Assembly: GCA_045616125.1 (NCBI GenBank)
Contig: JAZLGC010000103.1
Location: forward strand, 1-40,104
DNA length: 40,104 bases
Reading direction: 5' to 3'
Source: Treponema_I sp045616125
GTDB taxonomy: Bacteria > Spirochaetota > Spirochaetia > Treponematales > Treponemataceae
This document shows positions 33,844 to 40,104 of the stretch, piece after piece. The stretch's first letter is position 1. Every line of letters starts with the position of its first letter. Both the position numbers and the translations under genes were made by a program. The notes below the pieces were generated by a model. That model did not search any database. It saw only the letters and a program-made list of their open reading frames with translations, and was not told where the DNA came from.

Positions 33844-33878
33844 AAAACTTTGAAAAAGTTTTGCATAAATATGCAAAA
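33844..33878 (+). promoter_or_regulatory. Two overlapping inverted repeats in the citrate synthase leader
   Basis: AAAACTTT (33844-33851) pairs with AAAGTTTT (33855-33862), and TTTTGCAT (33859-33866) pairs with ATGCAAAA (33871-33878). The second arm of the first repeat and the first arm of the second share four T, so the hairpins exclude each other. They lie at and just past the predicted transcription start, where an operator or RNA switch could act. Confidence 0.5.
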
Positions 33879-33891
33879 TACTGGAGGGCTT

Positions 33892-35247
33892 GTGGCAGAT
33901 TATTCTGAAAGCGGTTTTATCGATAAGCTGACAAACCTTGCAAAAAATAATGACGTAATTGATCAGCAGCTCTATCAGGAACTGAACGTACGGCGTGGTC
34001 TCCGCTACCCAGATGGACGTGGTGTTCTGGTAGGTCTTACCAAAATCGGTGATGTAGTCGGTTACGATGTTGTAGATGGCGTAAAAGTTCCGATTCCCGG
34101 AAAACTGTTATATCGCGGATACGATATCTGCGGGCTTATTGCCGATGCAGAAGCTCATAAAGAAAGTGGTTTTGAACAGACTGTATACCTGCTGCTTTTT
34201 GGTGAACTGCCTACCCGTGATCAGCTGGATGAATTCAAGTTCTTCCTTGGAACCCGTCGTACTCTGCCAGATAACTTCACTGAAGATATGATTATGAAGG
34301 CTCCTTCAAGTGACATCATGAACAAACTGAATCGTGGTGTTCTTGCAAGCTATTCATACGATAAAAATCCTGAAGATCGTGCTGTTGCCAATCAGATGCG
34401 TCAGTGTATCGAGCTTATTGCCCGGTTCCCAACGTTGGTTGCCTATGCCTATCAGGCAAAACGCCGTTTCTTTGACGGCAAGAGTATGTATGTACATAAC
34501 CCAAAGCCGGAACTTTCTTCTGCAGAGAATCTGCTTCGCTTGATTCGTTCCAATAAAACATATACTCCCCTTGAAGCTGATATTCTTGACCTGTGTCTCA
34601 TTCTCCATGCAGAACATGGTGGTGGTAACAACTCAAGCTTTAGTATTCATGTAGTTTCTTCTGCTGATACAGATACCTATTCTGCCGTAGGTGCCGCCGT
34701 AGGTTCACTGAAAGGTAAGCGCCATGGTGGTGCCAATATTCAGGTTATGGACATGATGGATGACATTAAGTCCAACGTTAAAGACTGGAGCAACGAAACA
34801 GAAGTTAAAGAGTATCTGCGCAAGATTCTCCGGAAAGAAGCCTATGACCATACCGGACTTATTTACGGACAGGGGCATGCGGTTTATACCATAAGTGACC
34901 CTCGTGCCATTCTTCTTCGCGATAAAGCAAAACTGCTGGCAGAAGAAAAAGGCATGATGGAAGAATATGAATTGTACCGGCTTATTGAAAACCTGGCACC
35001 CGTTGTATTTAAAGAGGAAAAGGGTGAAAAGAAGCTGATCTGTTCCAACGTAGACTTCTACAGCGGTTTTGTTTACAAAATGCTGAACATTCCACGGGAA
35101 CTGTATACCCCAATCTTTGCAATCTCCCGTATTGCCGGTTGGTCTGCACACCGTATGGAAGAGATTGTATCTAACGGTAAGATTTATCGTCCGGCATACA
35201 AGAACGTACTTCCGGAACGTGACTTCATTCCTATTGAATCACGGTAA
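33892..35247 (+). CDS. gltA: Citrate synthase
   Basis: The 451-residue enzyme condenses oxaloacetate and acetyl-CoA to citrate. Key residues are visible: the first His in LHAEHGGGN, the second in GQGHAVYTISDPRA, and the Asp in NVDFYSG. The usual GHRVYK is GHAVYT here, a variant I associate with anaerobe-type enzymes. The N-terminal LLYRGYDI segment is typical. Without other citric-acid-cycle genes in view, a biosynthetic role toward 2-oxoglutarate and glutamate is likely. The start is GTG at 33892, supported by GGAGGG (33883-33888), though only three bases separate them. An in-frame ATG at 33871 and TTG at 33850 lack ribosome sites and lie inside the leader repeats. Confidence 0.9.
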   Translation: MADYSESGFIDKLTNLAKNNDVIDQQLYQELNVRRGLRYPDGRGVLVGLTKIGDVVGYDVVDGVKVPIPGKLLYRGYDICGLIADAEAHKESGFEQTVYLLLFGELPTRDQLDEFKFFLGTRRTLPDNFTEDMIMKAPSSDIMNKLNRGVLASYSYDKNPEDRAVANQMRQCIELIARFPTLVAYAYQAKRRFFDGKSMYVHNPKPELSSAENLLRLIRSNKTYTPLEADILDLCLILHAEHGGGNNSSFSIHVVSSADTDTYSAVGAAVGSLKGKRHGGANIQVMDMMDDIKSNVKDWSNETEVKEYLRKILRKEAYDHTGLIYGQGHAVYTISDPRAILLRDKAKLLAEEKGMMEEYELYRLIENLAPVVFKEEKGEKKLICSNVDFYSGFVYKMLNIPRELYTPIFAISRIAGWSAHRMEEIVSNGKIYRPAYKNVLPERDFIPIESR

Positions 35248-35259
35248 ATCTGAATCGTA

Positions 35260-37527
35260 TCAAATGAAATTCTGAATGGTTTTGAGCAGGGCATCAGGGT
35301 CAATTGGTTTACCCAGATGCCCGTTCATTCCGGCAACCCTGCACTTATCAACATCTTCATCAAATACATTGGCAGTCATTGCAACAATCGGGATAATATC
35401 AGACTGAGCATGAGAACTGAGTCTGATGGCTCTGGTTGCATCGTAGCCGTTCATTACCGGCATTTGGATATCCATAAAAATCAGACTGTACCAGAAGGGG
35501 TCTGAGTTGGTGAACTTTTCAACACATTCCCTGCCGTTATCAGCAAAATCACAGACAATATTCACGTTCTCCATCAGATGCTGGAGAATCTTCTGATTCA
35601 GACTTAAGTCTTCTGCAATCAGAACGCGAATTCCACGGAAATCAGTTGGTACCGATTCCTCTTTTTCTGTCGTATCTGTTTCCTTAGGGGCTACATCCGG
35701 TTCTTTTTTCTGTTTTCCGTCGGAACCAGCATTATCCGGTATTGCTGAAATCTGCTGTTCAATCATTTCTGCCGTTGTATCAATCTCAAAGAACATGCGG
35801 ATGGTAAAAATTGATCCAACTCCTGGTGTACTCTGAACGGTAATTTCACCATTCATGGCATCTACTATGCTCTTTGTAATGGCCAGTCCAAGCCCGGTAC
35901 CCTCAATTTTCTTACCTTTGTTCTCAATGCGGCTGAATGGTTCAAAAATCTGGTCGATGGTGTCAGGAGAAATTCCGCATCCCGTATCGGTAATAGTAAA
36001 CTGGAATCCCTGAAAGTTATGTTTCAAGCTTGGAATTTCTTCAATGGTAAGGACAACTGTTCCGTTTTCCGGAGTAAACTTAACGGCATTATTCAGAATG
36101 TTTATCAGTACCTGCTGAAGACGGAGTTCGTCGCCCCGAAGCTTGTCATGAGCAATGGAAATTACCCGTTTGGAATAGGTAATCTTCTTTTTGGAAGCAG
36201 CAGCACTGATTATTGAGGAAACATCGTTGGTAAGGGTGCTTAAAGAGAATGGATCATGCTTCAGAACCATTTTGCCACTTTCTATGTGGGTCATGTCGAG
36301 AACATCATTAATCAGATTCAAAAGGTGCGTTGAAGAAGTGTGGATAACATTCAGATACTCCTGCACTTTCTCCTTATCATCAATTTCTTTAATGGCAAAA
36401 TCAGTCATATTGATGATGGCGTTCATGGGAGTACGGATATCATGGCTCATACTTGAAAGGAACGCGGTTTTTGCTGCATTGGACTGTTGGGCCAGCTCCA
36501 GGGCTGCTTCCAGTTTTTCGTTACTGTCGAGTCTGTTCTGCATCAGTACGTTTTCAACATATTCTTTGTTGCGCCGGTGGAATGCCAGGAAAGAAAGCAG
36601 CGAAACGCTTAGGGTAAGTCCGATAAGCAGCATACTGAGCATCAGGACATGCTGGCCAAATTTGGTATTATTGTTGTTTACCAGAGTTGCATCGATAGCC
36701 GTGACCAGATAGTAAACGTAGTTACCGCGTTCAAGGGGAGTAAAGCCCATATATAGCTGACTGCCATTCCGGTTTACTGTTCCAACCCAAGAGTTTCCGG
36801 CCTCCAGAATAGTACGTATAGGTTCGTTTTTCCCAAAGAATATATCGAAGTGATTTTTTTCCGCGAAGTCAATAAGGTTGTTTTCCTGCAGTGCATTTGG
36901 ATTGGTATCGTTATTCAGGCGGTTTCCGTTACTGTCGGCAAGAAACAGCTGGATTTTGCCGTCAAATTCAACACCGCGGGCATTGTTCAGAATATCCGGT
37001 ATTGATTCTGAGGCTGAAATGCTGTGAATCTGTTCCCCATGAAATGTTGTATTTACAGAAACAGGATGAATCAGGTAGAGGTTTTCATCGCGGGAAATCC
37101 AGACATCAGCAGTAGGAGCCGGCTGTCTTTGCCGTGGTTCATCAAGAAAAAATTCATTTCCATAGGAATTGTAATGACGGCCACTTTCCGTGCGTATTGC
37201 CAGTTCGCTGATTTTCCATAAATCCCTGTTGCTTTTCATGTAATACAGGATTTCATCTTCAGTTACTGATAATCCGTGATTACTGCGGTTGAGAAAAGCT
37301 GAAAAACTGTCAAGAACCGTCCAGTAATGGGAAATTTGCCCTTCAACACGGTATACCGTTGTTTCTGTTACAGATGCAAAAGTTTCTGCTCCAACGGAAA
37401 CAACACGTTCATTGTATTTTGCAAGGGAGAAAAAAAGAAAAACGGTAGCAACCAGCATGGTACAAATAAAAAGAATGGTAAAAGCCGATAAGAAAGACCT
37501 TCTGGATAGATTTACCTGTTGGTCCAC
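35260..37527 (-). CDS. Hybrid sensor histidine kinase with C-terminal receiver domain
   Basis: The 755-residue protein has two membrane helices (about 12-35 and 289-312) that enclose an extracytoplasmic sensor of about 250 residues. A HisKA domain follows, with the phospho-acceptor His in SMSHDIRTPMN near residue 358. The HATPase domain shows GTGLGLAITKSIV. A receiver domain (about 635-755) has the acceptor Asp in FMDIQMPVMNG near 682 and the Lys in GHLGKPID. Phosphate should pass from the kinase to its own receiver and then to an unknown partner. The start is GTG at 37527 with GGAGG five bases upstream. Its promoter interleaves with that of the divergent rsuA-like gene. It ends 12 bases from the end of gltA. 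Confidence 0.92.
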   Translation of the reverse strand: MDQQVNLSRRSFLSAFTILFICTMLVATVFLFFSLAKYNERVVSVGAETFASVTETTVYRVEGQISHYWTVLDSFSAFLNRSNHGLSVTEDEILYYMKSNRDLWKISELAIRTESGRHYNSYGNEFFLDEPRQRQPAPTADVWISRDENLYLIHPVSVNTTFHGEQIHSISASESIPDILNNARGVEFDGKIQLFLADSNGNRLNNDTNPNALQENNLIDFAEKNHFDIFFGKNEPIRTILEAGNSWVGTVNRNGSQLYMGFTPLERGNYVYYLVTAIDATLVNNNNTKFGQHVLMLSMLLIGLTLSVSLLSFLAFHRRNKEYVENVLMQNRLDSNEKLEAALELAQQSNAAKTAFLSSMSHDIRTPMNAIINMTDFAIKEIDDKEKVQEYLNVIHTSSTHLLNLINDVLDMTHIESGKMVLKHDPFSLSTLTNDVSSIISAAASKKKITYSKRVISIAHDKLRGDELRLQQVLINILNNAVKFTPENGTVVLTIEEIPSLKHNFQGFQFTITDTGCGISPDTIDQIFEPFSRIENKGKKIEGTGLGLAITKSIVDAMNGEITVQSTPGVGSIFTIRMFFEIDTTAEMIEQQISAIPDNAGSDGKQKKEPDVAPKETDTTEKEESVPTDFRGIRVLIAEDLSLNQKILQHLMENVNIVCDFADNGRECVEKFTNSDPFWYSLIFMDIQMPVMNGYDATRAIRLSSHAQSDIIPIVAMTANVFDEDVDKCRVAGMNGHLGKPIDPDALLKTIQNFI

Positions 37528-37552
37528 ACTGTCCTCCGTTTTTTATACATTC

Positions 37553-37581
37553 AGTATATGCCCGTTTATTTATGCGGTCAA
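37553..37581 (-). promoter_or_regulatory. Promoter of the hybrid histidine kinase gene
   Basis: On the minus strand TTGACC (37581-37576) and TATACT (37558-37553) are 17 bases apart. The leader of about 20 bases contains GGAGG before the GTG at 37527. Confidence 0.75.
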
Positions 37582-37585
37582 CTTT

Positions 37586-37594
37586 TGGTAGAAT
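37586..37594 (+). promoter_or_regulatory. Extended -10 promoter of the rsuA-like gene (leaderless arrangement)
   Basis: TGGTAGAAT is an extended -10 element, with TG at 37586-37587 and TAGAAT at 37589-37594. ATG at 37602 lies seven bases further. The -35 region (TTATTT near 37566) is weak and overlaps the divergent kinase promoter. Confidence 0.5.
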
Positions 37595-37601
37595 GGGATA
37601 C

Positions 37602-38363
37602 ATGAGTAATGCACCGAAAGAACGGATAGATAAAGTTTTGTCAAAGCATGGGTATGGCAGCCGCAAAGATGTTAAAAAACTGCTGCATACGGGAACAGTT
37701 CTTGTTAATGGCCAGGTAATTACGGCTCAGGATGCCCGGATTGATATGGAAAATGATGTATTGTCTGTTGATGGTACTGTTATTCAGCTTGTTCGCCACC
37801 GGTATTTCATGATGAACAAAAAAGCGGGTACGGTCTGTTCCCAGAAAGAGGGTATTTATACCTCGGTGTATGATCTGATTTCTGAAGAAGACCGAAGTGA
37901 TACCATTGAAGGCACACTGCATCTGGTTGGAAGGCTTGATGTTGATACGGAAGGTCTTCTGATTCTGACAACAGATGGCGATTTGACCCACCGGCTGATT
38001 TCTCCCAAAAACAAAGTCGACAAAACTTATGAAGTTACTCTGGAAACTCCGGTGTCGGCAGATGAACAGGCTCGTATTGCGGACCGTTTTGCATCGGGAA
38101 TTACGGTTCCGGCAGAAGGACGCGAAGTGGAATTTGTGGCAGAAAACGCTCATGTTACTTTTGCCGATGAAACTCATGCAACTTTGGTAATTCATGAAGG
38201 TAAATTTCATCAGGTAAAACGCATGTTCGCTGCTGTTGGCAATAAAGTGGTGTACCTGAAACGGATTGCAGAAGGGGAGTTGAAACTTGATGAAAGCATT
38301 CCTCTGGGGCAGTATCGCAGCTTAACTCCGGAAGAACTGGCAATTCTGGGTGTGGGGCAGTAA
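37602..38363 (+). CDS. rsuA: Pseudouridine synthase, RsuA/RluB family
   Basis: From the ATG at 37602 the protein has 253 residues. It starts with an S4 RNA-binding domain (ERIDKVLSKHGYGSRK) and continues with the RsuA-type catalytic core, where the catalytic Asp is in GRLDVDTEGLLILTTDG near residue 107. It isomerises a specific uridine of rRNA. The length and S4 domain fit both RsuA (16S position 516) and RluB/E/F types; the symbol follows the closest reading and is tentative. Two in-frame ATGs upstream (37572, 37593) overlap the promoter. No Shine-Dalgarno site is seen. Confidence 0.82.
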   Translation: MSNAPKERIDKVLSKHGYGSRKDVKKLLHTGTVLVNGQVITAQDARIDMENDVLSVDGTVIQLVRHRYFMMNKKAGTVCSQKEGIYTSVYDLISEEDRSDTIEGTLHLVGRLDVDTEGLLILTTDGDLTHRLISPKNKVDKTYEVTLETPVSADEQARIADRFASGITVPAEGREVEFVAENAHVTFADETHATLVIHEGKFHQVKRMFAAVGNKVVYLKRIAEGELKLDESIPLGQYRSLTPEELAILGVGQ

Positions 38364-38411
38364 TCAGGCAGTTATACCGTAAAAAAATCTGTTATTGGAT
38401 AAAAACTCTTC

Positions 38412-38440
38412 TTGCGGGCTGTCTTCTGCAGTTTTATACT
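38412..38440 (+). promoter_or_regulatory. Promoter of the HD-GYP regulator gene (leaderless arrangement)
   Basis: TTGCGG (38412-38417) and TATACT (38435-38440) are 17 bases apart, and the ATG at 38448 lies seven bases further. AGGA ends two bases before the ATG, too close for ribosome binding. Confidence 0.6.
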
Positions 38441-38447
38441 ATAGGAT

Positions 38448-39461
38448 ATGAAAGTTTTATTTGCTGATGATGACAACACTATGCGTCTGTATTTTACCAA
38501 GTTTTTTGAGAAAAAAGGGTATGAGACGCATTCTTTTTCCAATGGGGCAGAAGCCTGGGATGCACTGCAGAAAAATTATTATCCTCTGGTAGTGCTTGAC
38601 TGGAACATGCCTGAAATGACCGGTGTTGAAGTTTGTGAGCGGATAAAAGCCCGGCAGGAAGACAGACAGAATGGAAAATTCGTGTATGTAATCCTTATTA
38701 CCAGCAATTCTTCCAGCGATGAAATTGTTGAAGGATTAAACCACGGTGCAGATGACTATATTACCAAGCCGGTAGTAGCAGCAGAACTTGAAGCCCGTAT
38801 TTCCAGTGCACTGCGTGTCATTGAATATGAACGTCAGCTGCAGGAAAAAGAAAAAGCAGTGCGGTTCAGCTGCTATGAAACATTAACCCAACTGGCAGAA
38901 ACCCGTGATCATGAAAGCAACGACCACATGACCAGGGTAGGTATCATGAGTGAAATGATTGCCAGAAAACTGGGCTGCCCGGAGAACTTCTGTTCTGACA
39001 TCAGAACCTTTGCGCCAATGCATGATATTGGTAAAGTAGGTATTCCTGATGGTATTCTTCATATTCCGCGTCATTTGTGCTCTGAAGAATTTGACCTGAT
39101 CAAGCTGCATACAACCATTGGATGGGAAATCCTTAAAGGTAAGGAAACGTTTGAAATGGCATCGCTTATTGCCTATACCCATCATGAACATTGGGATGGT
39201 TCCGGATATCCACGCCACTTGAAGGGTGATGATATTCCTTTGGAAGGACGCATCGTAGTTGTAGCTGATACCTATGACAGTATGCGTTCCGTAAAATCCT
39301 ACAGTGCAGCCGTCAGTCATGAAGAATGCATTAAATATCTGCAGGATAATTCTGGAACCATGTTCGATCCGACTGTTGTTCAGGCTGCTGTAGATATTCA
39401 GGATGACCTGAATACCCTGTTCAATAAAACCTATAGGGTTAATATCCAGATTAAACCGTAA
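38448..39461 (+). CDS. Response regulator with HD-GYP cyclic-di-GMP phosphodiesterase domain
   Basis: The 337-residue protein joins a receiver domain (1-125) to an HD-GYP domain (about 140-335). In the receiver the acidic pocket is D7-D9, the acceptor is Asp51 (VVLDWNMPEM) and Lys107 lies in DYITKP. In the HD-GYP domain H192-D193, K196, H221, H245-H246, D250, G253-Y254-P255 and D274 are all present, so it should be active: it hydrolyses cyclic di-GMP, usually to GMP. No DNA-binding domain exists. The kinase that phosphorylates it is not adjacent, although the hybrid kinase gene nearby is a candidate. Confidence 0.93.
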   Translation: MKVLFADDDNTMRLYFTKFFEKKGYETHSFSNGAEAWDALQKNYYPLVVLDWNMPEMTGVEVCERIKARQEDRQNGKFVYVILITSNSSSDEIVEGLNHGADDYITKPVVAAELEARISSALRVIEYERQLQEKEKAVRFSCYETLTQLAETRDHESNDHMTRVGIMSEMIARKLGCPENFCSDIRTFAPMHDIGKVGIPDGILHIPRHLCSEEFDLIKLHTTIGWEILKGKETFEMASLIAYTHHEHWDGSGYPRHLKGDDIPLEGRIVVVADTYDSMRSVKSYSAAVSHEECIKYLQDNSGTMFDPTVVQAAVDIQDDLNTLFNKTYRVNIQIKP

Positions 39462-39494
39462 TTGCATAAAAGTACCGCAAAGTGGTACTTTTAT
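39462..39494 (+). promoter_or_regulatory. Inverted repeat and promoter candidate before pta
   Basis: ATAAAAGTACC (39466-39476) and GGTACTTTTAT (39484-39494) form a perfect 11-bp inverted repeat with a seven-base spacer. It overlaps the hexamers TTGCAT (39462-39467) and TACTTT (39486-39491), the same pair used in front of the XRE-cupin gene, here 18 bases apart. It could be an operator for pta, or a weak terminator of the regulator gene (AGTACC/GGTACT stem then TTTTAT); both readings fit. Confidence 0.5.
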
Positions 39495-39526
39495 CGTATT
39501 GAAACCGTATTTTTTAGGAGTCTGTC

Positions 39527-40104
39527 ATGAACTTTATTGAAGATCTGCTTACTAAAGCAAAGGCCGCCAATAAACGCATCGTACTGTGCGAAGGCGAAGA
39601 TAAACGCGTTGTTACCGCAGCTGCAGAAATCGTAAAACAGGGTGTTGCCCAGATTATTCTGATCGGTAATGCTGAAGAATGTGCAAAAGTTGCACCTGGT
39701 GTTGATCTGACCGGTATTACTCTGGTTGATCCTGCTACCAGCGACAAAGTTGATCAGTATGCTGAACTGCTGTACAAAGCACGCGAAGGAAAAATCAACA
39801 AGAAAACCAATGCACCTGAATACCCAACCGTAGAAGATGCTAAAAATTACATTGTAAAAGACCGCACCATGTTCGGTGCCCTGATGCTGAAAGCAGGCGA
39901 TGCAGACGGATTTGTTTCCGGTGCATGCCACTCTACTGCCAACACCATTCGTCCCGGTCTGCAGGTTATCAAAACCGCTCCTGGTATCAAAACCGTTTCT
40001 TCAACCTTCATCATGGTTGCTCCGGAAGGCGGAAACAAATATGTTCCAGAAGGTGTTGCACTGTTCTCTGACTGTGCTCTGTGTATCGAACCAACTGCAG
40101 AAGA
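39527..40104 (+). CDS. pta: Phosphate acetyltransferase, 5' part (cut by the window end)
   Basis: An open frame of 192 codons runs off the right edge. It matches the N-terminal part of the phosphate acetyl/butyryl transferase family: VLCEGEDKRVVTAAAEI near residues 19-35, GALMLKAGDADGFVSGACHSTA near 116-137 (cited by position) and NTIRPGLQVIK. The enzyme interconverts acetyl-CoA and acetyl phosphate, feeding acetate kinase for ATP. AGGAG (39516-39520) lies six bases before the ATG. The codon choice is like that of the kor and rnf genes, as expected for a highly expressed fermentative enzyme. Confidence 0.92.
   Translation, partial: MNFIEDLLTKAKAANKRIVLCEGEDKRVVTAAAEIVKQGVAQIILIGNAEECAKVAPGVDLTGITLVDPATSDKVDQYAELLYKAREGKINKKTNAPEYPTVEDAKNYIVKDRTMFGALMLKAGDADGFVSGACHSTANTIRPGLQVIKTAPGIKTVSSTFIMVAPEGGNKYVPEGVALFSDCALCIEPTAE

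Noticed and set aside
1..40104. tRNA, rRNA, CRISPR arrays, insertion sequences or prophage genes
   Set aside because: None was seen: no cloverleaf-type sequences, no regularly spaced repeats, and no transposase, integrase or phage structural motifs.

Overview
The window reads as chromosomal DNA of an anaerobic spirochaete close to Treponema. This is inferred from the gene set, not from a marker gene: a ferredoxin-linked 2-oxoacid oxidoreductase, an Rnf complex in C-D-G-E-A-B order, citramalate synthase, a TGS/uridine-kinase fusion, an LptD-like protein and a DUF5312-like protein known to me only from spirochaetes. No rRNA, tRNA, CRISPR array, prophage or insertion sequence was found. Coding density is high and most intergenic gaps hold readable promoters or terminators.

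Layout. Bases 1-3494 hold a divergent pair, a nucleoside kinase (-) and cimA (+). Bases 3495-6561 carry the four-gene kor/vor operon with its own promoter, palindrome and strong terminator. Bases 6692-11205 hold a chemoreceptor, an XRE-cupin regulator and an acyl-CoA ligase. Bases 11219-14640 hold an EAL protein and a diaminopimelate-decarboxylase-like gene. Bases 14662-17536 encode two unknown exported proteins transcribed divergently. Bases 17596-22551 are the rnf operon (-), followed upstream by an HtrA protease, a LytTR/DUF3021-like pair and a membrane-anchored amide hydrolase (all -). Bases 26016-32155 hold uvrA and an lptD-like gene. Bases 32234-35247 hold a DUF5312-like gene divergent from citrate synthase. 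Bases 35260-39461 hold a hybrid histidine kinase (-), a 16S-type pseudouridine synthase and an HD-GYP response regulator. The right end holds the start of phosphate acetyltransferase, cut by the window edge.

How the parts fit. Kor moves electrons between 2-oxoacids and ferredoxin, and Rnf couples ferredoxin and NAD to an ion gradient. Pta, the acyl-CoA ligase, CimA and citrate synthase make or use the acyl-CoA pool. The EAL and HD-GYP proteins point to cyclic-di-GMP signalling.

Two regulatory patterns stand out. First, twelve genes that begin transcripts have a sigma-70-like -10 box ending only 6-8 bases before the start codon, with no usable Shine-Dalgarno site. They are predicted to be leaderless. 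Genes inside operons, and a minority of first genes, have normal GGAGG-type sites. Second, the kor and XRE-cupin promoters share an exact 16-base sequence around an AAGTACTT palindrome, and a related inverted repeat lies before pta. This suggests a small regulon of acyl-CoA metabolism. All product names rest on motif reading, without database searches.
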